DNA of 18,045 nt from an uncultured Eubacteriales bacterium (GCA_900317795.1 ONIF01000010.1:1-18045), one strand, 5' to 3'. Counted from the stretch's first letter, positions 7,701 to 14,434 are shown. Notes: a model not told the origin generated them from the letters alone. Made by a program: numbers and translations.

Positions 7701-9026
7701 ATCACCTTTTGCCGAGCCGTCCACATCAACGAATCTGGACAGTTCGGGACGGAATTTCAGATAGTCCGTTCTGCTAATATCAGCATTTTCGCATATAATG
7801 CGTATATTCAATGACCTGTCATTCATCTGGGCCGCCTGTAAAGCATTGTCAACAAACAAACGTGAAAAATTGTCATCTCCTATGACAAGTATATCCATAT
7901 CTGTTTTATCATAAGTCAGACAGGTATAAAGGGGATAATTATATAAAAGTTTCTGTATAACGGCAGTCGGATCGATACATTCTCTTTTGATTTTCGAGGA
8001 AGTCCCTGAACTGCCTTTTTCATACATTTTCAAGACTTTGTCAATATCCGCTTTCAGCTTTGAACAGCATGAATAACGTCCTTTTTTGTTCGGTGAAAGG
8101 CACTTGTGGATAATATCGGCGAGCCTGCCCGTTACCGCACGGCTGTTCGGATATGTCAGCTCTTTTATCAGTTTGGAATGTACAAAAATATTGTCAATGA
8201 ATTCTTTATCATATCGGTTGTCGGTACATTTTGCAAAGTCCCCTTTGCCGACAACTGCCGAAAGCAGCAATGCACCTATGGAATAGATATCCGACTGATG
8301 ATCTGCACTTCCTACCGCAAGTTCGGGTGCTCTATAGCCGGGTGTTCCCAGACCTTTCGGAACTCTCTGTTCAAAAAAATAGAACGTGTCTATATCGAAC
8401 ATGGAAATATTATTTGGATTGCAGTTTCCCATACCGTCATAGTGTATCAGAAAATTATCGGGTTTTATGTCAAGGTGCATAAGTCCCGCACAATGCAGAG
8501 CAGATATTCCGCTTGTAACGGTCTGCACCGCTTTGATAATATCATAAAGCTTTTTGTCTGCATTTTTTTGGGGTTCCTGAAGCAGACTGCCGAAATAATC
8601 CGATAATTTATCGCCTGCAAATCCGACTGTCCATACATACACTGTTGATGGCATATCTTCCAGCGGTGTGGAATACAAAACAGTACTGTCCTGTATATAG
8701 TTCTTTAATATCTGATTATCTCCCATGACGCTGTTGATTTGTCTGTAAGGCTCGACATACTGTTCACAGATATTTTCAAAATTTCTTATTACCCCTGCAC
8801 CTGCCGTCAAATGCCAGTCATTTTCCGCATATCTGTAAAGATGATATCCCAATGGATAAAATTCTTTCAATTTGCCTGTTTTTCCCGTATCTTCGCATAC
8901 TGCATCATAGCATACTGCCGAATTGCCTTCACCTGTCACGGAAATAATACGGTATCTTTCCGGTTGACTTCCATCATATTTTCTTGAAAGTTCAAGCACA
9001 GTCCCTTCTTTTAAAAAATCACGCAT
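4776..9026 (-). CDS. Ser/Thr kinase-Rossmann-RyR-PD-(D/E)XK nuclease fusion
   Basis: This is a very large multidomain protein of 1416 aa from ATG 9026. Residue numbers below count from an upstream TTG at 9047. The kinase spans about 30-340: glycine loop near GEGNSAVCYDA, KLKEFYP with probable ATP lysine K61, catalytic loop HLDIKPDN (D193, K195, N198), a DFG equivalent reading FDID (D218), GTPGYRAPE, and D253. A Rossmann-like segment starts at 384 (DILVIGDDN). A RyR-like region lies at about 655-755 (EHKRWVLEK..DGW, then HHC, W730, LDELDRISIEIH). The middle, 860-1060, is alpha/beta and unassigned. The C-terminus, 1290-1380, has a DUF1887/Card1-like PD-(D/E)XK core: ILEIYVYYEAL, NEIDLVL with D1332, and VECKA with E1345 and K1347. 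Catalytic residues of both enzymes are present. The inferred role is a nuclease effector gated by phosphorylation or ligand, with the PP2C encoded immediately upstream as antagonist. The TTG start would overlap the PP2C stop, but ATG 9026 has AAAGGA 10 nt upstream and is preferred. Confidence 0.82.
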   Translation of the reverse strand: MRDFLKEGTVLELSRKYDGSQPERYRIISVTGEGNSAVCYDAVCEDTGKTGKLKEFYPLGYHLYRYAENDWHLTAGAGVIRNFENICEQYVEPYRQINSVMGDNQILKNYIQDSTVLYSTPLEDMPSTVYVWTVGFAGDKLSDYFGSLLQEPQKNADKKLYDIIKAVQTVTSGISALHCAGLMHLDIKPDNFLIHYDGMGNCNPNNISMFDIDTFYFFEQRVPKGLGTPGYRAPELAVGSADHQSDIYSIGALLLSAVVGKGDFAKCTDNRYDKEFIDNIFVHSKLIKELTYPNSRAVTGRLADIIHKCLSPNKKGRYSCCSKLKADIDKVLKMYEKGSSGTSSKIKRECIDPTAVIQKLLYNYPLYTCLTYDKTDMDILVIGDDNFSRLFVDNALQAAQMNDRSLNIRIICENADISRTDYLKFRPELSRFVDVDGSAKGDDRVYGKITFEESPLDFIKGDDEKNITLAKDIIKTIPDYVFVSLENTSVSKAAAKAVNTVLKNTKRPVCYVSETKSKAVNEKKTGMIPVYVYEDVTAVSISPKLDEMAFNTDRIWSGHLSKDLKDEFTDFIKNKYNYHSSISFVLSIKYKLFSIGIIMKGELQNEEDFIQAGCHFAKNEDDMAGLFNELIIKQKHNDKNAEKLFFRLVNTEHKRWVLEKVTDGWCGIIGKNHSRMLRALVNGSSLRGKVYDKEKRIHHCIAFSTEDTPLNSDEYRKNNRQKWNEYPIDSKLDELDRISIEIHQEFTGIVVSKGVTLPPSVDSIKRLILNCGQDVEYAFYQFELCLKNISNGVMSYVRHYKRFKDRLLAEITDEAIKKQVEYYMDITDEFYFPFLEAYSFRNYKNFDIDLVENIPFILTHRFCKSLAMAFNDGRYDNYRNEVCFGNVASPTVLYPRELHYFYECDEKSVPEEVAKKLDAIIGYMSKRNMLCDVHFTVLCPQADDVGKKTEEQLNALKEKMALQSSKTVLKTVELYSREAPEHYVSEYCREHEISLFDMSSAVFRSNIRNAEFIHQILQADIPYFEFEYKSKKFAVSRNCEYLFYVHDNSCITINDMFSLMNALDRQKGLPEFADDYKKLWKIYSGELTNSGETPDMKFQHGVANWTRLCNILSGYFMDVRIKRSVQFNVELNEEIEKFTYHLSSPSIMNAQKAVEELIKYRVLDPRSKVRLTTSDEGIAELFACRSFGQALDTIFRQWDIVREKIIVEDKFNLQKNKVEVYPDTLSVVELVLPSGDDKNGSYSKKLLSSLEQNGIIKDLSFSVKDGKSTASFSFYAPRMKRLMSSAGRILEIYVYYEALKTGYFDDIRMDYEFSWYGGKVANEIDLVLTKGFKSIIVECKAVEKLDMNYYHKLYSIAHQFGIGVKTAIVNNEYRQSYPGNNALQIERGNQLQIKTFKGQRDLADIGILLKEYMENN

Positions 9027-9036
9027 TCCAAACACG

Positions 9037-9042
9037 TCCTTT
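9037..9042 (-). promoter_or_regulatory. Ribosome binding site selecting ATG 9026 of the kinase-nuclease gene
   Basis: AAAGGA on the minus strand lies 10 nt before ATG 9026. The alternative TTG at 9047 overlaps the phosphatase stop (TTGA) and has only A-rich sequence without a clear ribosome binding site before it. The site sits just after the phosphatase stop, suggesting coupled translation. Confidence 0.55.
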
Positions 9043-9043
9043 G

Positions 9044-9751
9044 TCAATCAATTTTTTCTGTCTGCTCATCGACAGCGTTTCTTATGAGTATTAAAAAACT
9101 CATGTCATCATTTTCATCTGCTTCATTGATGTAATTAATCAATTTTAGTGGGGCAGTCTGCTCCAATGAATGCGTCACAGATGTGCGGGTATGCTTTTTC
9201 AGCACGGAAAGCATACCGTCGGTACACATCAGGATATATTCTCCGCCTTTGAGCTGTTCATGCCAAACCATTCCCGCCAGATAAGAATGTTTTGTTGTAG
9301 TCAGGTATGACAGACGGTTTATACTGCACCTCTCAAAAGGATCATATATGCCGTTTTCTTTCTGCACGGTGCATTTTCCGTTGCCTATTTTTACAATGAC
9401 CGTTTTTCCGTCTTTTTTTCTCATAGCCGTCATCATGAGTGTACTGCCGTATTCATTTTTGTCTGCATCGTGTCCCGCATATTTTTCAATCATGTAGAGA
9501 ATATGTTCCGTTAGAAGATAGCACAGCTTTTTATCCGTGTATTCAAATATGAAGTCTTTTTCTTTTCGTACAAAGTCAAGTGCCGCTTCGGCGGCAAGGC
9601 GTGCTCCCTCTCCACCGAAAAGACAAGCTGTTGCACCATCGGCAACAACTGCCGTAACCAATCCGTCTGTTTCTTCATATCTTACTGCATCTTCACATGG
9701 TTTTTGATTGTTTCTGTGAAAGTTTCCTGTTTTTGTTTTGCAGAATATCAT
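9044..9751 (-). CDS. PP2C-family Ser/Thr protein phosphatase
   Basis: This 235-aa protein is a minimal cytoplasmic PP2C (PPM) domain. Metal-binding acidic positions are visible: CEDA (D21), VVADGAT (D38, G39), MCTDGM (D178) and the C-terminal ENDDMSFL (D215/D216). The beta strands around STLMMTAMRK and TVIVKIGNGKC also fit. It lacks extra domains or membrane segments. Enzymes of this type remove phosphate from Ser/Thr with Mn2+ or Mg2+. Its gene directly precedes the kinase-nuclease fusion and its stop overlaps that gene's possible TTG start, so the natural substrate is probably the fusion's kinase domain or its targets. AAAGGAG lies 10 nt before the ATG. All catalytic acids are intact. A second PP2C begins at 17681 in the opposite operon, with a different sequence. 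Confidence 0.9.
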   Translation of the reverse strand: MIFCKTKTGNFHRNNQKPCEDAVRYEETDGLVTAVVADGATACLFGGEGARLAAEAALDFVRKEKDFIFEYTDKKLCYLLTEHILYMIEKYAGHDADKNEYGSTLMMTAMRKKDGKTVIVKIGNGKCTVQKENGIYDPFERCSINRLSYLTTTKHSYLAGMVWHEQLKGGEYILMCTDGMLSVLKKHTRTSVTHSLEQTAPLKLINYINEADENDDMSFLILIRNAVDEQTEKID

Positions 9752-9828
9752 TTGTTAAATTCTCCTTTAAATTTCATGCTGTCTGAATTTTATGGCAGAC
9801 AGAACGAAATATTTCGGGGGGGATTTTT
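9752..9828 (-). other. 77-nt gap with two hairpins and a 7-nt G/C homopolymer
   Basis: Between the 817-aa gene and the phosphatase lie a 7-bp stem (CTGTCTG at 9779-9785 pairing with 9796-9802, 10-nt loop) and a 12-bp perfect palindrome CGAAATATTTCG (9805-9816). Next to them is a run of seven G (9816-9822) followed by seven T on the plus strand. On the transcribed minus strand the order is A-run, C-run, palindrome, hairpin, so neither stem is followed by a U-tract and neither looks like a terminator. They may stabilise or process the mRNA. I see no convincing internal promoter. Confidence 0.5.
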
Positions 9829-12282
9829 TTATTGTATTTCAAATCTGAAATAATAGAGTGCCGACAGGAACAAGTACATATCAAATAAGTTTTTCGGGCT
9901 TACAGGCTGGAAATTCGAGCCTGACAATATCTCGTCTGCCGTCAGACAGAAAAGGTCAAGAATATTTCTTGTTTCCGACTGCTGTTCGGAAAAGTCGGGA
10001 AATTCTTCAAAATCTTCTTCCGTCTGTATGAAAGGATTGATTCCAAGAATATAATGATTCGCTACTGTTGCAAGCAGGCGGCCTCTGGAAATTTTTCTTT
10101 TTGGAGGATTGAGCTGTCTTACACTTTCAATCAACATCTGGCGTGGTTGTTTTATATGCTCAATGACGTTTTGCAGTATCTTGTTATCCGGGTAGCTTCT
10201 CTTGTTCAAGCGGTAAAAAGTTCCTGTTTTTCTTTTTGTTTCCTTGTCCTTTTCTTTTTCTCTTGAAGTCTTTGTAGATACGATTATATCAAATCCCGCA
10301 TTCTGCAAATCTTTTATTGCCTTGCTGCACAAAGCGGAACTGATATCCGAACCGAATTCTCCACTGACCATTTTCATAAAGTTTTCTTTGAGTACAGGCT
10401 CATACATAAGATACAATATTTTCAGACAATCAGCTTTCAGTTCATTGTATGGCATGATGTCTTCAAAACTGTCGATTCTTTTGAGAATGGTATCGACTGT
10501 CCTGATAAAATCGTCATCACTGCTGTACTTTTCTTTGAGAAGTTCCGCAAGCGTTCTATTGAAAGCAAGGACTTTATCAAGTGAATATTCCTCTTTGTCA
10601 TTTCCTTCACTGTATCTGTATAGATTGGAACTTGTGATGGCCTGCCAGCTTTCATCAATTTCACTCATGATTTCATCAATATTTTCATTTGCCGTATTGC
10701 TGATATCGACTTCGGGCATAATATCTGCTATTCTTTCGGGTATCAGAAAATGAGAAATGATATAACTTTCAAGGTCTGCGGGCTTTCTGTCAAGCACTTC
10801 ATTGGTATATTTTGTTCGGAATCGGCAGGTTGCCCCCTCTTCTATGTAGTCCTGTCTGATATTCTCCTGATTGGGATATTCACGGTGTCTGATACACTTG
10901 CCAATCAGTTTTTCCGCATCGTCGATACGCTCCCCGTTACTGCCGAGTTCTTTATGCGAAAGATAATATAAATAAATTACATCTGTAAAATTTTTGTAAT
11001 TGATACCCTCTCCCGAAGGTTCCGCCTCATTGGAAGTGGCTTTGCCGTCAAGATGCCTTGCCATATTGTCACAGTAAAAATCTTCAAACAGATTTTTGCT
11101 GATATCCGTCTTTTCATCACGTACGCTTGTATCTCCGAAATCACAGGTCATATCAAACATAATGGCATAATAATATAAATTTCTTCTGTTGATTCTCTTG
11201 TCGGTGAAAAAATTCCCTTTTGCCATATTATCGCAGAAATCCAGGATTTCCCACTCTTTATTGGAAGCCCTTATAAAATCCCTTTTCCTGTCCGACCATT
11301 TGTCGTATGCGGAATAAAGTTTACCCGCTTTTTTGCTTTTTTCGGGGGTATATCTGACTTTTGACATGGTATCGTCAAATTGTTTTTCGAGCCCCTCCCA
11401 AAAGAAAGCCGATTTCACGCCGAATTCCTCCGATGTCATCATGCTGCCGATACTGTCCGCAACGGCACAGACAAAATCAAGATTACTGTTGCCTTCGGGC
11501 AAAATACCGTTATCCCTGCAAAATGTTTCTATATCGGTACGGGTATTTTCATCAAGCTCTATATCCGTAAACTTTTTATCATTTTCGAGCGGTTCGTTTT
11601 TTGCGGATTGTTCCATATCCCGACCGAATCTGCCCATAAGCTTTATCATATCGGCAGAACTAATCTTTACGGCACCGAATTTTTCTTCAAATATGCTGTC
11701 ATCAAGATATATGGCGGCTGTCAGAGATTTTTCCGTGTCATCTGTATGGTTATACCTTTCTTTGTCACAATCCGACATTTTGTCAAACGCCCATTGATGA
11801 ACAGCGTTCATTTTAAATGTTTTCCATTTCAAATAACTTCCTGCCGTGAAACGTCTGAGTATTTTCGTTCTTACAGGTTCATTTTCATATGTGTTTTCAA
11901 ATTCGGGGTATCCATGCTGTTTTATCAGGGTATTTGTTATACGCTCCATATTTTGTTTAGGTGTGGGGGCAGTCTGATAAAGCCTGTAAAAATATTCAAG
12001 CATAATGTCAATTACCTGCTGTTTCGATGGTATTTTTTCAAGCATATTTTCGGAATCGGCAAGCAGTTCTTTGATATCGATTCCGTATGCCAAACACATT
12101 TTTTTCAGTTTTGCGAGGTTCGGTGCTTTTTCATCAGCATTTCCATGTTTTATAATATTGACCAGTTTTTCGGCTTCTTCTCTGTCGCGGTCTTCAAAGC
12201 AAATGGCTGCCTGTTCGTCAAAGCTCTCCATCATTGATGAACGAATTTGGTCTGCTTTCCGTGTAAACTCCATATCTGTCAT
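9829..12282 (-). CDS. Large protein of unknown function, first gene of the leftward operon
   Basis: I do not recognise this 817-aa protein. It is predicted soluble and mostly helical, rich in Lys, Glu and Asp, with no signal peptide and no membrane segment. Around residues 640-720 there is a stretch (KAIKDLQNAGFDIIVS, then a Lys/Glu-rich loop, then GTFYRLNKR) with the rhythm of a winged-helix unit like those in WYL-type regulators; this is weak. The last 100 residues are hydrophobic-helical (EILSGSNFQPVSPKN, YLFLSALYYF). AAGGAG lies 8 nt before the ATG, and the start is about 65 nt downstream of a consensus promoter. As the leading gene before a phosphatase and a kinase-nuclease it could be a scaffold, sensor or regulator of the system, possibly autoregulating through the palindrome upstream. 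No enzyme motif is visible. Confidence 0.85.
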   Translation of the reverse strand: MTDMEFTRKADQIRSSMMESFDEQAAICFEDRDREEAEKLVNIIKHGNADEKAPNLAKLKKMCLAYGIDIKELLADSENMLEKIPSKQQVIDIMLEYFYRLYQTAPTPKQNMERITNTLIKQHGYPEFENTYENEPVRTKILRRFTAGSYLKWKTFKMNAVHQWAFDKMSDCDKERYNHTDDTEKSLTAAIYLDDSIFEEKFGAVKISSADMIKLMGRFGRDMEQSAKNEPLENDKKFTDIELDENTRTDIETFCRDNGILPEGNSNLDFVCAVADSIGSMMTSEEFGVKSAFFWEGLEKQFDDTMSKVRYTPEKSKKAGKLYSAYDKWSDRKRDFIRASNKEWEILDFCDNMAKGNFFTDKRINRRNLYYYAIMFDMTCDFGDTSVRDEKTDISKNLFEDFYCDNMARHLDGKATSNEAEPSGEGINYKNFTDVIYLYYLSHKELGSNGERIDDAEKLIGKCIRHREYPNQENIRQDYIEEGATCRFRTKYTNEVLDRKPADLESYIISHFLIPERIADIMPEVDISNTANENIDEIMSEIDESWQAITSSNLYRYSEGNDKEEYSLDKVLAFNRTLAELLKEKYSSDDDFIRTVDTILKRIDSFEDIMPYNELKADCLKILYLMYEPVLKENFMKMVSGEFGSDISSALCSKAIKDLQNAGFDIIVSTKTSREKEKDKETKRKTGTFYRLNKRSYPDNKILQNVIEHIKQPRQMLIESVRQLNPPKRKISRGRLLATVANHYILGINPFIQTEEDFEEFPDFSEQQSETRNILDLFCLTADEILSGSNFQPVSPKNLFDMYLFLSALYYFRFEIQ

Positions 12283-12342
12283 ATTTTCAGCTCCTTTTTA
12301 TACAAATTATATATTTATTTAACTTAAAGTTTGTAAATTTTC

Positions 12343-12371
12343 ATTATAATCCTATCATACAAAATATTCAA
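12343..12371 (-). promoter_or_regulatory. Leftward sigma-A promoter P2, overlapping P1
   Basis: On the minus strand, TTGAAT (12371-12366) and TATAAT (12348-12343) are 17 bp apart, shifted 11 bp downstream of P1. The -10 is perfect and the -35 lies inside the palindrome. P1 and P2 cannot be occupied at once, so this may be a backup start or a switch. Confidence 0.55.
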
Positions 12372-12382
12372 TATTTTGTCAA
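12354..12382 (-). promoter_or_regulatory. Leftward sigma-A promoter P1
   Basis: On the minus strand, -35 TTGACA (12382-12377) is separated by exactly 17 bp from -10 TATGAT (12359-12354). This is a full consensus -35 with a near-consensus -10. Transcription would begin near 12347, giving a leader of about 65 nt to the ATG at 12282. The promoter spacer is filled by a perfect palindrome, listed separately. Confidence 0.8.
12359..12379. promoter_or_regulatory. Perfect 21-bp palindrome, probable operator
   Basis: The left arm ACAAAATATT (12359-12368), a single central C (12369) and the exact reverse complement (12370-12379) form a perfect inverted repeat. It spans the P1 spacer, touches both the -35 and -10 hexamers, and contains the -35 of P2. 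A dimeric repressor bound here would block both leftward promoters. No regulator gene with a clear DNA-binding domain is seen in the window. Confidence 0.7.
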
Positions 12383-12389
12383 TAAAAAC

Positions 12390-12419
12390 CTTCCCCCTAA
12401 AACATATTTCTTCCCCCTA
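12390..12419 (+). repeat. Tandem direct repeat CTTCCCCCTA, 20-bp period
   Basis: Two identical 10-bp copies lie at 12390-12399 and 12410-12419, 20 bp apart start to start, about two helical turns on the same face of the helix. They stand out as C-rich blocks in a very AT-rich region and sit directly upstream of the rightward extended -10. This fits a binding site for an activator or repressor dimer controlling the rightward operon. I cannot assign the factor. Confidence 0.65.
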
Positions 12420-12428
12420 TGAGATAAT
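12420..12428 (+). promoter_or_regulatory. Rightward extended -10 promoter
   Basis: TGAGATAAT matches an extended -10 (TG, one base, then GATAAT at 12423-12428). No -35 resembling TTGACA lies 16-18 bp upstream; that place holds the gap between the two CTTCCCCCTA repeats. The promoter is therefore likely to depend on a factor bound to those repeats. The predicted start is near 12435, leaving a leader of about 25 nt with AAGGAG 9 nt before ATG 12460. Confidence 0.5.
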
Positions 12429-12459
12429 GTAGACATCAAAGAAAAAGGAGTGAAAATCT

Positions 12460-13008
12460 ATGTATGCTTACATACGAGGTTACATTGATGCCAAAATGGG
12501 AGTAGTCAGTCCCGATCCGAACAGTTCGTTTGTATTGTCGCCTTTCGTGACTTCAAAAATCAACCGTGTTCAAAGGTTTCGCAAAAGACTTAACAAAAAG
12601 CTGAATTCAAAGCTCAACATGGAAAAGACGAATGATTTGAAGCGTATGATTTTTTCTGTCCCGTCAGACGATAACGGAACACTTTCACCGTATGAGAGTT
12701 TTTTCAACAGATCCTATTTGAGAGGCACCGTTGCCAATACCAACAATGTCTATTCCGACTTGATGGCACAGCAGTACACAGCCGTTCAAAAATACAACCG
12801 CTATGTTGAAAGCGTTAATAAGTGTCTTTTTGAGTATTTTACCGGTATGTATGTAGTTCTCAGCGGAGTAAATCCGAAGTATAATTCCGATATTTTTCTG
12901 ATTGCCGCCGAGTTGAAAGAATCCCCCAAAGTAAACGGTCTTGATAAGATAACCGAGTTCATTCCCGACAGCCAGACGGAAAAAACAGTCCCTAAATTCA
13001 AAAACTGA
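12460..13008 (+). CDS. Small protein of unknown function, first gene of the rightward operon
   Basis: This 182-aa protein matches no family I recognise. Its first 75 residues are strongly basic (RVQRFRKRLNKKLNSKL), which could contact nucleic acid or membrane phospholipid. The middle is polar with aromatic residues (NVYSDLMAQQYTAVQKYNRYVESV) and there is one mildly hydrophobic stretch, CLFEYFTGMYVVLSGV. There is no signal peptide and no convincing transmembrane helix. AAGGAG lies 9 nt before the ATG and the next gene follows after 16 nt with its own AAAGGAG, so it is co-transcribed with the membrane protein and TerY-P genes. It may be an adaptor in that system; no function can be given. Confidence 0.8.
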   Translation: MYAYIRGYIDAKMGVVSPDPNSSFVLSPFVTSKINRVQRFRKRLNKKLNSKLNMEKTNDLKRMIFSVPSDDNGTLSPYESFFNRSYLRGTVANTNNVYSDLMAQQYTAVQKYNRYVESVNKCLFEYFTGMYVVLSGVNPKYNSDIFLIAAELKESPKVNGLDKITEFIPDSQTEKTVPKFKN

Positions 13009-13024
13009 AAGGAGAAATAAAATC

Positions 13025-13474
13025 ATGTCAGTTTCATCAATGACTCAAAGAGTAAAAATGCTTTTTAAAAGCAATGTCGAAAAGTGGCAGGATGCACCTA
13101 TTGAAATCTCTTCCGAGTTTCGCAGATTCCGCAAGCAGCTTGCCGGAAATGTCCGCAGAACCATACGCAAATCAAAACGCATGAAAAAATATCACATATG
13201 CGATTTTGAGCATTCTTTCAAGGAAATTGACGAACAAACTGTCCGTGAAAAGGTAAAGCTCTATCAAGCGTTGTTTGAACACTCTCATAAGCACCAGAAA
13301 AAAGAGATAGAGGCCCGTGAGTATCTTCACTATATCGAAAATGAGATTGCCCGCATACAGCAGGAACTTGACATACGCTATGAACAGCTTGCCAATTCCT
13401 TGATTGTATATACAAGAAATCAGCCTGTTGCCGTTGCTGACAATGACAGCGATATGCAAACAGAAACAAATTGA
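13025..13474 (+). CDS. Basic coiled-coil protein of unknown function
   Basis: This is a 149-aa protein. Residues about 25-65 are very basic (FRRFRKQL, RRTIRKSKRMKK) and residues about 70-125 have the charge pattern of a long coiled coil (KEIEAREYLHYIENEIARIQQEL). The tail is acidic and disordered. There is no signal peptide or membrane span. AAAGGAG precedes the ATG by 10 nt. Its stop overlaps an in-frame upstream extension of the next gene, and only 14 nt separate it from that gene's preferred ATG. As a small helical protein encoded just before a membrane protein with its own helical tail, it may bind that tail; this is inference. Confidence 0.78.
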   Translation: MSVSSMTQRVKMLFKSNVEKWQDAPIEISSEFRRFRKQLAGNVRRTIRKSKRMKKYHICDFEHSFKEIDEQTVREKVKLYQALFEHSHKHQKKEIEAREYLHYIENEIARIQQELDIRYEQLANSLIVYTRNQPVAVADNDSDMQTETN

Positions 13475-13480
13475 TGGAGG
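13475..13480 (+). promoter_or_regulatory. Ribosome binding site selecting ATG 13489
   Basis: TGGAGG lies immediately after the upstream stop codon (TGA 13472-13474) and 8 nt before ATG 13489. It excludes the two nearer upstream starts in the same frame (TTG 13471 and ATG 13474), which overlap it. Confidence 0.7.
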
Positions 13481-13488
13481 TAGTCATT

Positions 13489-14418
13489 ATGTTCAAAAGA
13501 AGAACCAATCTTGTTCCACACTCTGTATTTGCAAAATTTCCTGTATTTATCGCTATCACAGTCGGTCTGATTGTGATGGACTTTGTCATTCTCAACAGCA
13601 CCTTCGACTTTTTCTCCGGAGACCAGGCATGGCTCCAGTATCTCACGGCAGGCGGTATTGCCCTTGCCATAGACTTCATTCCCATTATCATAGGCGAACT
13701 TCTCCCCCGCTATTTCCGCAGACAGACAATGTCAAGGCTCTGCATCACTTTTGGAATCATAGCTTTTCTTTCCGCCCTTACGATACTCGGTCTGCTCAGA
13801 ATGTCCGATCCCGAAGTTTTCTTCGACAACGGCACGGATAATTTCTCTGTATTCGGCTCTGCACCCGTTGTTGAAACAGAAGTCAGCAGTTCCATGAAAA
13901 CAGTCCATTTCTTTACACAGCTTCTCTATACAATAACACCTGTATTTACAAGCGTAATCGCGTTTTCACTGGGGGTTTTGAGATCGCAATACCGTTTTCT
14001 GCTGGGAATACAGAAGCTGGAAAACAGACGTGCAAAATTGGAAGATGAATATCTGACAATTCAAAATTCACTTATTATGAACGACTTCAACGATGAAAAT
14101 AATTCCAAGACCGAAATGCAGTTTAGAAATGTCCTTGACGAAGTAGATAATCTCAACCAAGTCATGAAACATGAAGTACGCAATATCTACATAGATGAAT
14201 GCGACAGTATTCTGGACAGACACGAAGCAGGAAATTTGCCTATCACGGCTTCACCCGAATATATCCCGCAATTTGTCGAAACCAATATATCTGCCAATCC
14301 CAATCTTCCTCCCGATAACGGAGCGGTTTTTGACACAAACACGGATGACAATGAAGAAGATATTCCCATTCCTCCAAGACCTGCCACCATCAGCCCTATT
14401 TTTGAATACGAAGAGTAA
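13489..14418 (+). CDS. Four-helix membrane protein with cytoplasmic coiled-coil tail
   Basis: This 309-aa integral membrane protein has hydrophobic helices at about 17-36, 50-72, 85-104 and 140-164. Positive residues at the N-terminus (KRR), after helix 2 (RYFRR) and after helix 4 (RSQYR) place both ends inside. The second outer loop (105-139) is long and acidic. The cytoplasmic tail (165-309) begins with a coiled coil (IQKLENRRAKLEDEYL) and ends in an acidic, Pro-rich disordered region. I do not recognise the family. It is followed by a gene for an exported lipoprotein with an OmpA-like domain, so the two may form one envelope complex. ATG 13489 is chosen because TGGAGG (13475-13480) lies 8 nt upstream; the frame is open back to TTG 13471, but that region contains the ribosome binding site. 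Confidence 0.82.
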   Translation: MFKRRTNLVPHSVFAKFPVFIAITVGLIVMDFVILNSTFDFFSGDQAWLQYLTAGGIALAIDFIPIIIGELLPRYFRRQTMSRLCITFGIIAFLSALTILGLLRMSDPEVFFDNGTDNFSVFGSAPVVETEVSSSMKTVHFFTQLLYTITPVFTSVIAFSLGVLRSQYRFLLGIQKLENRRAKLEDEYLTIQNSLIMNDFNDENNSKTEMQFRNVLDEVDNLNQVMKHEVRNIYIDECDSILDRHEAGNLPITASPEYIPQFVETNISANPNLPPDNGAVFDTNTDDNEEDIPIPPRPATISPIFEYEE

Positions 14419-14434
14419 CATTACCGTTTTTTCC

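Noticed and set aside
9779..9816. Intrinsic terminator between the 817-aa gene and the PP2C
   Set aside because: The hairpins lack a U-tract after the stem on the transcribed strand, and the homopolymer runs lie on the wrong side.
11380..12237. Plus-strand open frame of 285 codons
   Set aside because: It is antisense to the 817-aa gene, which has a strong promoter and ribosome binding site; the plus frame is Phe/Cys/His-rich and domain-free.
13404..13841. Plus-strand open frame of 145 codons overlapping two genes
   Set aside because: It overlaps the coiled-coil and membrane protein genes in another frame; its Cys/His/Arg-rich sequence is a shadow.
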